The notes below the pieces were generated by a model, which was not told where the DNA came from, did not search any database, and saw nothing but the letters and a program-made list of their open reading frames with translations. The position numbers were made by a program, and so were the translations under genes. 64,000 nt of DNA from Phellopilus nigrolimitatus (lineage: Eukaryota; Basidiomycota; Agaricomycetes; Hymenochaetales; Hymenochaetaceae), in the NCBI GenBank assembly GCA_021029095.1, contig JAJOHG010000008.1:992001-1056000 (forward strand). Reading direction: 5' to 3'. Below are positions 50,095-59,114 of this stretch, in pieces (position 1 is the first letter of the stretch; every line of letters starts with the position of its first letter).

Positions 50095-50096
50095 TA

Positions 50097-50363
50097 CAGG
50101 TGGATGTAGAAAGTCATGACGATCGACATGGACATCCAAAAAAGGAAACACATTTCAATGCCTCAGAAAGGGCACTGTCGCCTTCAAAATTTGCATGGGA
50201 GTACCTGAAAAACACAGAAGGATGTGACTTTTGCATAAATCATAAGTTACAGACAAATATTATAGTGAATTTAGCCCGAGCGACAACTTACCTACAGCAT
50301 TTTTCAGCTTATTTCCTTTTTTGGATGTCCATGTCGATCGTCATGACTTTCTACATCCACCTG
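50097..50363. mobile_element. 267 base MITE, TA target duplication
   Basis: Perfect 52 base terminal inverted repeats start CAGGTGGATGTAGAAAG and end at GGAAA. Flanked by TA at 50095-50096 and 50364-50365. No coding capacity. The end sequence is related to that of copies A and B (CAGGTGGGTGTAGAAA), so they belong to one family group. Perfect arms imply recent transposition. Confidence 0.9.
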
Positions 50364-50365
50364 TA

Positions 50366-50621
50366 TAAAGGAGCATGTTCAGATGAGCAAATGCGAGAAT
50401 TGCACCAGGCTGGATCAGCGATCTACGAGTGCCTCTTCTAGATATTCACCATGCACCAGTTGTAGGTCGTAGAATAAGAGACGTGTCGATGGACCACGTT
50501 GAACTTCTTCGGGCTCTGCTTGTGCAAGCGCAAGACAAGCCACTTCTTCGTGATTGGCTGAACAGTGTCGATCTCCGGACACCTGTATTGCTGTTCTCAT
50601 GTGTCCTGGCAGTGATCATTG
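50366..50621 (+). other. Short stretch between MITE and hAT-like element
   Basis: An open frame reading VSMDHVELLRALLVQAQ and DWLNSVDLRTPVLLF spans much of it. It looks codon-like but has no recognisable domain and is cut by the hAT-like end at 50622. Confidence 0.25.
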
Positions 50622-51095
50622 TAGGGCTCTGCACGGGTCGATCCGTGGGTTGACCCGGACCCATTTGCACGGGTATGAGATTTTCAAAACTCAGACCCGG
50701 ACCCGTGCATGACCCAGATCCATGGGTCATGTACGACCCACGGATCTGGGTCTGGCAGGTCCGGGTCAGGATGGGTATGGCGGGTAACCTGTGGGTCACT
50801 TGACATTTTGTTTTAGGTTTAATTACAACTTTTTTTATCTCATAAGATTGAATTTGAATCCCCACACTACATTTGTGGCGGCGAAATACCAGTGATGTGC
50901 CTGGTGTGTACTATTGTGCTGTGGCTACTGTGCAGAGTACGCAGCGATGAGCGTGTCCATTGCATCCTGTGAGGAGTGCAAGATGTTGTCGCTCAGGTAC
51001 GGTGGCAGCGGCTGGCAGTCTAGTGACAGCTTGTGCCCAGGTTGATGTCGCTGCTGCCCATCGTCAGGCATATCAAGCGGCGAACACTGCCATTC

Positions 51096-51499
51096 TGTTA
51101 TGACACGTATTTTAATTTTCCCTTACCTTGTTTTGAACTTGCGGCCTCTCAGTATTTAGAGTCACATGATTGCCTAGAGCGTTCTACACTGACGTCATCA
51201 TGACATCATAGTCTAGACCATGACATCATAGTGACATCATCGACGGTGACATCATCTATGACATCATTAGCTCCACTCGCTCCACTAATGTAACTATATT
51301 AGTTAGTGTACTGCTTGGTCTGTGCGCACTAGGTTTTAGTATATAAAGAGGCAATAAACATCTGGGAAGCTCAATCGAGTTCTCTTAGAATCTCCACCAT
51401 AAAGTGTGATCCCTTTCTAAGTCAGCTCAGCATTCTCTCTTGTCGTCTTGTGCTTTGGAGTTTGCGCCTCAGCCTTTTGGTTTGTGGTGTGCTCTAACA
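51096..51499 (+). repeat. 5' LTR (404 bases)
   Basis: Starts TGTTATGACACG and ends GTGCTCTAACA. U3 holds one TGACGTCA (51190) and five TGACATCAT motifs (51201, 51221, 51232, 51247, 51259). A TATATAAAG box lies at 51340, with AATAAA at 51352. Transcription should start near 51370 (inference from the TATA distance). Confidence 0.96.
51340..51348 (+). promoter_or_regulatory. TATA box of the LTR promoter
   Basis: TATATAAAG lies about 30 bases upstream of the R-region segment AATCGAGTTCT (51373-51383). Confidence 0.7.
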
Positions 51500-51501
51500 G
51501 T

Positions 51502-51512
51502 AGAACTCGATT
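51502..51512 (+). promoter_or_regulatory. Primer-binding site complementary to the element's own R region
   Basis: AGAACTCGATT begins three bases after the LTR end. It is the exact reverse complement of AATCGAGTTCT at 51373-51383, just after the predicted transcription start. There is no TGG start as expected for a tRNA-primed site. Confidence 0.65.
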
Positions 51513-52130
51513 CTATCCTCATTGCGCATTCTCCAAACATCTCTCTCATCTCTAACTCGCCCTCATCTCTATAACTCTTGCCTTGTCGTCGCGACACGTT
51601 GCGGCGGCCTGTTTTCACCACTTCACCATTTCACCTCACACTCGACGCGTGCGTTCAGAGAGGTACAACCTTCGACCTCGAGGACATCACCTTCGCCCTG
51701 AACAGCACTTCCGACACACCCATCGACTTTCCCTCTTCTACCTTCAACGCCACCACTATCAAGAACTCCCTCACCTTCGGTTCCCGCTACCTCGTCCTTA
51801 CCGTCGTTGATCCCTTGATCGACGCTCGGCTTTTTGATAGGAAACCCCCCATACTCCCACATACGCGGAAATCAGAGTGTCTGGTTCCACTACCGACTCG
51901 CCGCGTATTCACTTTCAAATCCGTTCTTTATTAAACCATCCTTCGCACTCTTGGTGAACTGTTGGTGGCGCAGGCTTAAGCTAAGCTACTGAGGACAATC
52001 CCTCCACGAGTAGTAAGGGACAGGCGAACACCACGTCGTAGCCCTCTCGTGCAACTGCTGAAGTGTGTGTTGCGGTGCCGTAGTCAGTAGAATTATCTAC
52101 CGAAACATATTTCGTTGATAGTTAGTCACC
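51513..52130 (+). other. Untranslated leader of the retrotransposon
   Basis: About 620 bases between the primer-binding site and the gag ATG. It contains a 118-codon frame (51578-51934) without recognisable features, most likely not translated as a functional protein. Confidence 0.5.
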
Positions 52131-53312
52131 ATGATGGAGAACTTCGATCAGCCGCCACCTTTTGCCGATGCGCAGGCAGAGGGGCAGCCGCAGCAGCCGC
52201 CACCCCCAACCACCCAGGACTTGCTGCACCTCATCGGCATGTTGACGCACCAGGTGCAGGCCTTGGGAGGAAACGTTGCACACCTCACCCAAACTGTAAC
52301 CAACCTGGCTGCAGCCCCTCATCCACCACCCGTAATCATGCCAGCACCAGCGGCAGCGGCTCCCTCACCCAAAATGCCAAAGGTGGCTCCACCGTCGTAC
52401 TTTGAAGGAAATCAGGGGTGGTTGTTAGAAGTCCGGATCTACCAGGAGACACATGTGGCTGAATTCCCAGATGTGGGATCACGTGTCAAATTTGCGTTAT
52501 CATACATGCGAGGAGAGATGGTGCAGGAGTGGAAGAGGATACACGCGCAGAGCGTCTATTACACATACGAGGAGTTTGTGACGGACTTCAAGGAGCGATT
52601 TGGTGATCCCAACCCGGTTGCCACAGCCATCTCCAAGCTGGACAACATGCATCAAGGGAAGGACACCATGGACGCATTCGTGGTAAAGTTTCAGGATGTC
52701 GCTTCGCGCACGGGTTACAATGACGCTGCTTTGATTGAAGTCTTCAAAAAGAAAATTAATGGTCAGCTACTTGCGCGTATGTACGCACTACCGACGATGC
52801 CAACCACTCTTTCACGTCACCACGGCATCAACGGATGGTACGAATGGGCACAGCGACTCGACCGACAGTGGAGGGAGGGCGAAGCCTATCGTCGTGGTGC
52901 AACGGAGCAAAAGCGGGTAGCTCCAGCACAGCAGACAAATGCAGGGAAGGCGACGCAGACACAGAATCAGACGAGGACGTATCAGCAACCACAGGTGCAG
53001 GTACAACCAAATTATGGAAGTTATGGACAGGGTAGGGCTCAGCCGAGTGCGTCTGGGACGTCGACTACGGGAGTGCCAAAAGACCCTAATGCTATGGATG
53101 TGGACCGGACGGGCCGGAGACCACCAGTGAAGTGCTTCAAGTGCGGTCGACTTGGACATTATGCGAGGGACTGCAAAGTTGGCCTCGATGTCAGGGCGAT
53201 GACGTATGACCAGATGCGCGATTATTTTGCTCAGGAGGCTGCTGCGCAGAAGGATAAGGAGGCTCTGGAGGCGAAAGCTAAGGAGCAGGGTTTTCAAAGC
53301 GAGTCCAAGTGA
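52131..53312 (+). CDS. gag: Gag polyprotein
   Basis: Structural capsid/nucleocapsid protein of 393 residues. The N-terminus is Pro/Gln-rich. The middle is a retrotransposon gag core (residues about 90-250: FEGNQGWLLEVRIYQETHV, MRGEMVQEWKRI, FKERFGDPN, MDAFVVKFQDVA). The C-terminus carries a CCHC zinc knuckle, CFKCGRLGHYARDC (residues about 335-348), for RNA packaging. It ends at TGA 53310-53312, inside a stem-loop downstream of a slippery heptamer. The ATG at 52131 is the first of two in tandem. Confidence 0.95.
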   Translation: MMENFDQPPPFADAQAEGQPQQPPPPTTQDLLHLIGMLTHQVQALGGNVAHLTQTVTNLAAAPHPPPVIMPAPAAAAPSPKMPKVAPPSYFEGNQGWLLEVRIYQETHVAEFPDVGSRVKFALSYMRGEMVQEWKRIHAQSVYYTYEEFVTDFKERFGDPNPVATAISKLDNMHQGKDTMDAFVVKFQDVASRTGYNDAALIEVFKKKINGQLLARMYALPTMPTTLSRHHGINGWYEWAQRLDRQWREGEAYRRGATEQKRVAPAQQTNAGKATQTQNQTRTYQQPQVQVQPNYGSYGQGRAQPSASGTSTTGVPKDPNAMDVDRTGRRPPVKCFKCGRLGHYARDCKVGLDVRAMTYDQMRDYFAQEAAAQKDKEALEAKAKEQGFQSESK

Positions 53313-56300
53313 ACAATCTCCCGCTTGTGACTCAGAATCGATTTTCTTCTCTTGATGATGATGTAATATTAGATTGTAAAGGTTCAGGGGGGTCTCTGAC
53401 TGGTTCGGAGCTCGGCGCCAAAAGGGCGTGCTTAATTCCCCATTCCAATATATATTCTGGTCCAGATTCATCATCGGAAAAGGAAGAAAAAGGAGACAAG
53501 AAGTTCATTCGATCAACCAACAATCGCCATGTTGCTATACGCATCACACTGCAGACTAGTGACACCAATGAAAGGTTGGACGTAGAAGCATTGTTAGACA
53601 GTGGTGCTACTGGCCTCTTCATCGATACCGAATTTGTTAAAGCAAATCGCCTGAAAACACGTAAACTTACACGGAGTATACCGGTTTACAATGTTGATGG
53701 CACCAAAAATCAAGGAGGATCGATAGAAGAGGAGGTAGATCTGATTGTGCAGTTTAGCGAACATCGGGAGAAGGCAACTTTTGAAGTTTGTAACCTGGGA
53801 AAGACAACCGTAATTCTTGGTCACCCATGGTTAAAGAGACATAACCCAGAAATTGACTGGAATTCTGGGGAAGTCAAGTTAACTCGATGTCCAAAAACTT
53901 GCCATTCGATGCAGAGGCGTGAGAAGCGAGAGGAAGAGGCAAAGATACGGAGGTTGAAGCCTATGCCTGAGTTGATAGCAGACGAGGAAGATGAGGATGA
54001 CGAGTTGGACAGAAGGATTGTGGAAGAAATGTTTTGGCTTCGCTACATTGATGAGAAAGATGGATCTGGTCCTGACCCCAAACCTCTAAACTGGAAAAAA
54101 GCGGAACCACCTGTCTGGAAGGATTTGGTGCCAGAAAGGTTTCACGAGTTCTTAGACGTATTTGATCAGAAGACGTCAGAACGACTTCCAACCAGAAAAC
54201 CATGGGATCACGAGATAAACCTGAAACCTGATTTTGTTCCCAAGAAGTCGAAGGTTTATCCATTATCTCAGGATGAAGATGAAGAGGTGGGACGCTTCAT
54301 TCAGGAACAAGAAGCCAAAGGGTATATCCGGCCCTCTAAATCGCCAATGACATCGCCTATTTTCTTTATCAATAAGAAGGATGGGAAGCGCAGGATGATT
54401 ACAGATCACCGGTACCTAAACTCAGGAACTGTCAAAAATGCGTACCCACTTCCCTTGATTTCAGAAATTATTGATAAACTTAAAGGCGCCAAGTACTTCT
54501 CTAAGATGGATTTGCGCTGGGGATATCACAATGTTCGAATCAAGGAAGGAGATGAGTGGAAGGCAGCCTTTGCAACGAGTAGGGGAGCATATGAACCATT
54601 GGTCATGACCTTTGGATTGTGTAATGCACCAAGCACTTTCCAAAATATGATGAACGATATCTTCAATGATCTCATGATCGAGGGAGTTGTTGTGATCTAC
54701 ATCGACGACATATTGGTTTTCACAAAGACTATGGAAGAGAATGATCGCATTGTCAAAGAGATCTTAAAACGACTCCGCGAAAATGATCTATTCCTAAAAC
54801 CCGAAAAGTGTGTGTTTGGAGTAGAGGAAGTGGAATTTTTGGGGATGATAATCAGAAATGGCGAGGTCAGCATGATGAAGGAGAAGGTGGAAGCAGTAAA
54901 AGACTGGCCAGTTCCCAAGAAAGTCAGAGACGTTGAATCGTTCTTAGGATTTGCAAATTTCTATCGTCGCTTCGTCAAAGACTTTGCAAAAATCACCAGG
55001 CCTTTGAATGATTTAAAAAAGAAGGAACACTCTTGGGAATGGGGAGAAAGAGAACAAAAGGCATTTGACGAGTTGAAGACACGTTTCTGTGAACAACCAG
55101 TTCTTGTCATTCCTGATCCACGAAATGAATTACGTGTTGAATCGGATGCATCAGACTTTGCAACAGGAGCAGTACTCTCCATGAAATGTGACGATGGATT
55201 ATGGAGACCGTGCGCATATTTGTCCAAGTCGCTCAGCGATGTGGAAAGGAATTATGACGTCCATGACAAAGAGTTATTGGGCATTATGCGAGCACTTGAA
55301 GCATGGCGCCATCATTTGGAAGGCTCAACCCATAAATTTGAAATATGGACTGATCACAAGAATTTGGAATACTTCATGAAGGCGAAAAATCTTAATCGTC
55401 GACAAGCTCGTTGGTCCCTCTACCTGTCTCGCTTTGATTTTGTAATTCTTCATAAACCTGGCAAAACAATGGAAAAGACTGATTCCCTCTCGAGACGTTC
55501 GGACCTTAAAGAGGGGGTGGAGAATGACAATAAAAATGTAGTCTTGTTGAAACCAGAATTTTTCAAAATCAAAGCAACTCAACAGGGTCACGTCTTGTTA
55601 GATGGAGAAGAGAAAGAGTTGTTGACGAAGATTAGGAAAGCAAAGGATTGGGATGAGGCGGTGGTGAAGGCGGCGGATGAATTGCGGAAGTCAGGGACAA
55701 AGAGGTTGAGAGGCGAAGAATGGGAAGAGGAGCAAGGCTTAATCCTATACCGAGGAAAGGTGTATGTCCCGAAGGATGGTCAGATCAGGAGAGAAATTGT
55801 CAAACTACATCACGACTCGGCAGTAGCAGGACATCCAGGAAATTGGAAAACTTTGGAATTGATTGCGCGAAACTATTGGTGGCCAGGGATGACAAAGTTT
55901 GTACAAGCTTATGTCAAAGGTTGTGATACTTGTGCGCGTCATAAATCTTTACCAGAAAAGCCTGCTGGGAAATTGATGCCTAATCCTACTCCTACTGCAC
56001 CTTGGGAAGATATTTCAGTGGATTTTGTGACAGGACTACCAGAAGCACAAGGGTTTAATGCCCTACTGGTAGTATGTGATCGCTTCTCGAAACAAATCCA
56101 TGTGATTAACACCAGAGAGGAGACCTCGGCGTTAGGATTGGCAGCACTGTATAGGGATCATGTGTGGAAACTGCATGGACTACCGCTAACAGTAATCTCG
56201 GATCGAGGTCCACAATTTGCATCGGCGTTCATGAAAGAATTGAACAGCATTTTGGGGATCAAGACCAAGCTGTCCACAGCATATCATCCACAAACAGATG

Positions 56301-57163
56301 GACAAACAGAACGGATGAATCAAGAGATCGAGCAGTATTTGAGGATGTTTGTTGATCATCACCAGGAAAATTGGCCATCCTGGACTGCTATGGCTGAATT
56401 TGCATACAACAACAAAGTACAGACAGCCACAAAGATCTCCCCGTTCTTCTCTGTTTATGGAAGAAATCCACGCATGGGTTTTGAAGTGCGAAGGGATGCT
56501 AAAGTAGAAGCGGCAGATGACTTTGCAAATCGAATGAAAGGAATACATGAGGAAGCAAAGTCAGCATTGGAAAAGGCAAAAGAGGAAATGCGGAAGTACG
56601 CGGACCAAAGGCGAGGAGATGCTCCAAAATACAAAGTAGGAGATAAGGTCTGGTTAGACACCACAAACCTCAAAATAAACCGACCTTCTAGGAAACTCGC
56701 TGAAAAAAGAATTGGTCCATACCCCATAACGCGTATCATTTCTCCAAATGCTGTACAACTTCGTCTCCCAAATACTATAAAAATACATCCTGTTGTAAAT
56801 GTCTCGCGCATTCACCTGCACACCGCTGCCAGTATCCCTGGACAAAGAGCTGCTCCACCTCCACCCATAGAAGTAGGAGAAGAGAAGGATTATGAAGTAG
56901 AGGAAATTTTGGATGCTAGACGACGCAGAAACAAGCTGGAATTCCTAGTCAAATGGAAGGGGTATACGGATGAAAACAATACTTGGGAACCAGAGGAAAA
57001 CTGCAAAGGGTCACAAAAACTTATAAAAGAATTCTATAAACGATACCCAGCAGCGCCACGATCCATCAGCCTAGCTGATTTCCAAGCCTTGAATTTCCGC
57101 CCTTATGAGAATTTCACATCCACTCCAACCAACTTTGTTAATCGTCTGGAAGTCGATCCTTAA
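53282..57163 (+). CDS. pol: Pol polyprotein with C-terminal chromodomain
   Basis: Enzymatic polyprotein, made as a Gag-Pol fusion by frameshift (inference). The codon count below starts at 53309, the first possible start-like codon (GTG). Aspartic protease LDSGATGLFID (Asp about 97). Reverse transcriptase with the YIDDI catalytic pair (about 464-468) and flanking FCKMDLRWGYHNVRI-type and FLGFANFYRRF segments. RNase H (YDVHDKELLGIMRALEAWRHHLEG, TDHKNLEYF). Integrase with an HHCC zinc site (HHDSAVAGHPGNW, CDTCARHK) and a DDE core (SVDFVTGLP, SDRGPQF, TDGQTERMNQEIEQ). C-terminal chromodomain from about 1195 (YEVEEILDARRRRNK, FLVKWKGYTDENNTWEPEE), which places it in the chromovirus branch; chromodomains steer integration to marked chromatin in relatives. 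No internal stop or frameshift, so it is potentially active. Confidence 0.96.
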   Translation, partial: GAGFSKRVQVNNLPLVTQNRFSSLDDDVILDCKGSGGSLTGSELGAKRACLIPHSNIYSGPDSSSEKEEKGDKKFIRSTNNRHVAIRITLQTSDTNERLDVEALLDSGATGLFIDTEFVKANRLKTRKLTRSIPVYNVDGTKNQGGSIEEEVDLIVQFSEHREKATFEVCNLGKTTVILGHPWLKRHNPEIDWNSGEVKLTRCPKTCHSMQRREKREEEAKIRRLKPMPELIADEEDEDDELDRRIVEEMFWLRYIDEKDGSGPDPKPLNWKKAEPPVWKDLVPERFHEFLDVFDQKTSERLPTRKPWDHEINLKPDFVPKKSKVYPLSQDEDEEVGRFIQEQEAKGYIRPSKSPMTSPIFFINKKDGKRRMITDHRYLNSGTVKNAYPLPLISEIIDKLKGAKYFSKMDLRWGYHNVRIKEGDEWKAAFATSRGAYEPLVMTFGLCNAPSTFQNMMNDIFNDLMIEGVVVIYIDDILVFTKTMEENDRIVKEILKRLRENDLFLKPEKCVFGVEEVEFLGMIIRNGEVSMMKEKVEAVKDWPVPKKVRDVESFLGFANFYRRFVKDFAKITRPLNDLKKKEHSWEWGEREQKAFDELKTRFCEQPVLVIPDPRNELRVESDASDFATGAVLSMKCDDGLWRPCAYLSKSLSDVERNYDVHDKELLGIMRALEAWRHHLEGSTHKFEIWTDHKNLEYFMKAKNLNRRQARWSLYLSRFDFVILHKPGKTMEKTDSLSRRSDLKEGVENDNKNVVLLKPEFFKIKATQQGHVLLDGEEKELLTKIRKAKDWDEAVVKAADELRKSGTKRLRGEEWEEEQGLILYRGKVYVPKDGQIRREIVKLHHDSAVAGHPGNWKTLELIARNYWWPGMTKFVQAYVKGCDTCARHKSLPEKPAGKLMPNPTPTAPWEDISVDFVTGLPEAQGFNALLVVCDRFSKQIHVINTREETSALGLAALYRDHVWKLHGLPLTVISDRGPQFASAFMKELNSILGIKTKLSTAYHPQTDGQTERMNQEIEQYLRMFVDHHQENWPSWTAMAEFAYNNKVQTATKISPFFSVYGRNPRMGFEVRRDAKVEAADDFANRMKGIHEEAKSALEKAKEEMRKYADQRRGDAPKYKVGDKVWLDTTNLKINRPSRKLAEKRIGPYPITRIISPNAVQLRLPNTIKIHPVVNVSRIHLHTAASIPGQRAAPPPPIEVGEEKDYEVEEILDARRRRNKLEFLVKWKGYTDENNTWEPEENCKGSQKLIKEFYKRYPAAPRSISLADFQALNFRPYENFTSTPTNFVNRLEVDP
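53288..53333 (+). promoter_or_regulatory. Predicted -1 ribosomal frameshift signal
   Basis: Slippery heptamer G GGT TTT (53288-53294) is in exact gag phase. A 6 base spacer follows, then a stem of GAGTCCAAG (53301-53309) with CTTG-T-GACTC (53324-53333): nine pairs, one bulged T and a 14 base loop. The pol frame opens only at 53282, after a TAA at 53279-53281, so the frames overlap by just 31 bases. Confidence 0.7.
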
Positions 57164-57171
57164 AGAGGGGG
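57162..57171 (+). promoter_or_regulatory. Polypurine tract
   Basis: AAAGAGGGGG lies immediately upstream of the 3' LTR and is the expected plus-strand primer. Confidence 0.8.
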
Positions 57172-57174
57172 TGC

Positions 57175-57578
57175 TGTTATGACACGTATTTTAATTTCCC
57201 CTTACCTTGTTTTGAACTTGCGGCCTCTCAGTATTTAGAGTCACATGATTGCCTAGAGCGTTCTACACTGACGTCATCATGACATCATAGTCTAGACCAT
57301 GACATCATAGTGACATCATCGACGGTGACATCATCTATGACATCATTAGCTCCACTCGCTCCACTAATGTAACTATATTAGTTAGTGTACTGCTTGGTCT
57401 GTGCGCACTAGGTTTTAGTATATAAAGAGGCAATAAACATCTGGGAAGCTCAATCGAGTTCTCTTAGAATCTCCACCATAAAGTGTGATCCCTTTCTAAG
57501 TCAGCTCAGCATTCTCTCTTGTCGTCTTGTGCTTTGGAGTTTGCGCCTCAGCCTTTTGGTTTGTGGTGTGCTCTAACA
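57175..57578 (+). repeat. 3' LTR (404 bases)
   Basis: Same length as the 5' LTR with one visible substitution (ATTTTCCC versus ATTTCCCC near its position 24). Followed by the CATTC target duplication. Confidence 0.96.
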
Positions 57579-58053
57579 CATTCTGTGTGGACCTATGGTG
57601 GCTGAATGCCATGCCAAGGCCACCAGGCAGGGACGGCCACTGAGCATTGAGTTTCGCATTTCCGAGCAAAGCGGAGGAAACAAAGTTGCTGAGTCAGGCG
57701 GGTGAAGGCCCATCTCACCCATCAATGTCTTACCATATATGAAACACAGTTACTTTATTTGGATAACATGAGAACAATTTGGTACAACTTAGCAAAAACT
57801 TGCTTGAAATTCCAACAATCTATATACATATGTCTCATTTAGATACGGGTCCTCGATACCCACGGGTAACCTGTGGGTCTGTAAATTCTGCAAAAATTCA
57901 GACCCAGACCCTTGACTGACCCGTGGGAAACGGATCACCCGTGCACGGGTGACCCATACCCGTGGGTATTCCCACGGGTCTACCCATGGTGACCTGCGGG
58001 TATACATGACCCGTGCATAGCCCTATAACACAGAGTTACTTGCATGTGCTGAG

Positions 58054-59114
58054 CTTCAACGATTGACCACCAACATGTGCTTCAACTGTGCATCATTGAT
58101 CGTATAAATAGATGCACTATTATCACGGAGCTGAACTACAGAACTCGTATCTAATTGCAACAACCCTTCTGAAAGGTGGATCTTTACTTGATCGGCTTGA
58201 TGCCAGAGGTCCATATCCTGATCGTGCGGCTGCAAATACCATAAGGTAATGAAATATATGGTGCTTTCAGAGCATGCTGATCAGTGCAAGTGACTGATTG
58301 AATTTTAGACAGATATTGTCTGGGGTGTCATATCTTCATGACTTAAACATCTGTCATAGAGATCTAAAGTACTGATCTTATTTTATACTCTTTTTTTTGA
58401 CTTCATAACTAATAAGTGACGTGGCTAAAACAGACTTGAAAACATAATGTACGGGGATCGATATGAGAATTCGCTGAGGATAGTCGATTTTGGGTTGCGA
58501 GTGTCATTATCCTATACTCGTGCCGACTTTGTGACTTGAGATTGATTGCCAACAGAGCAGAAATCGATTTCATGCCAAACTACAGGATAAACACAATAAC
58601 TGGAACCCCTGGGTATATGGCACCAGAAACCATTAAGGGTTATGATCAGAGTATAAGAGTAGACTGCTGGGCCGTTGGGTATGTGATTATATAATACCAG
58701 AAATTTACCACCTTATTTGCAATTCTTGATCACAGTGTAATGACTTATGAACTACTGGTTGGGAAAAGTCCATTCTACGACCCTAAAAATAACCCAATCA
58801 TACAACAGGAAAAAAATCTTTTAGTCCGAAACATAGACTACTCAAGCCACGTATTCCAAACAAAACAGTCAGGTTGTATCCGCTTATCATTTTCCATAGC
58901 TCTCCATTTTGTCCGGCATCTTTTGATGCGTGAAACTGACTCTCAACGTCGCATGTTAGCAAGCGAGGCATTAAGGCATAATGTATGGAGTTTCACTCTA
59001 GTATGTCCAGATGTCATAATCAAATTTGGCTTTATAGTGGATTCCAAAAGGTCCAGAGAGTCGGAATCCAGCTCGTGGCGTAGAGTACTACAGGCAGACT
59101 CCCTGCACATTTGA
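58054..59114 (+). pseudogene. Ser/Thr protein kinase, catalytic C-lobe (5' truncated)
   Basis: Exon-like pieces spell a eukaryotic kinase: HQHVLQLCIID and CTIITEL (beta4-beta5), KGGSLLDRLDARGPYP (alphaD), ILSGVSYLHDLNICHRDLK joined across an intron to LENIMYG, VDFGLR, TGTPGYMAPE, DCWAVG joined to VMTYELLVGKSPF, and late helices with FVRHLLMRETDSQRRML. The HRD Asp, DFG Asp and APE Glu are present, in the style of CaMK-group kinases. The glycine loop and beta3 Lys are missing: the first exon begins only 28 bases after the hAT-like end. Between ITEL (58133) and KGGSLL (58175) the frame shifts by two bases with no normal-sized intron, which suggests damage. Possible N-lobe remains lie at 49.8-50.0 kb on the other side of the transposons. 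Confidence 0.6.

Larger units (their letters stand above)
51096..57578 (+). mobile_element. Ty3/gypsy chromovirus, full-length LTR retrotransposon
   Basis: 6483 bases, bounded by TG...CA LTRs and the 5 base target duplication CATTC (51091-51095 and 57579-57583). Gag and pol frames are intact, with domain order protease, reverse transcriptase, RNase H, integrase, chromodomain. The two LTRs are the same length and differ at one visible position, so insertion was very recent. It sits inside the hAT-like element. Confidence 0.97.
50622..58025. mobile_element. hAT-like non-autonomous element, split by the retrotransposon
   Basis: The ends read TAGGGCTCTGCACGGGTC at 50622 and, in reverse, TAGGGCTATGCACGGGTC from 58025. 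This is the end type of many hAT elements. Without the retrotransposon it is about 0.92 kb. Subterminal regions (50630-50800 and 57845-58020) are packed with CCCACGGGT/ACCCGTGGG-like inverted motifs. No transposase. The expected 8 base duplication is not visible (GATCATTG versus TAACACAG). Confidence 0.6.

Noticed and set aside
51578..51934. 118-codon frame in the retrotransposon leader as an extra gene
   Set aside because: Lies in the untranslated leader ahead of gag, with no motif; leader frames of this size are common by chance.
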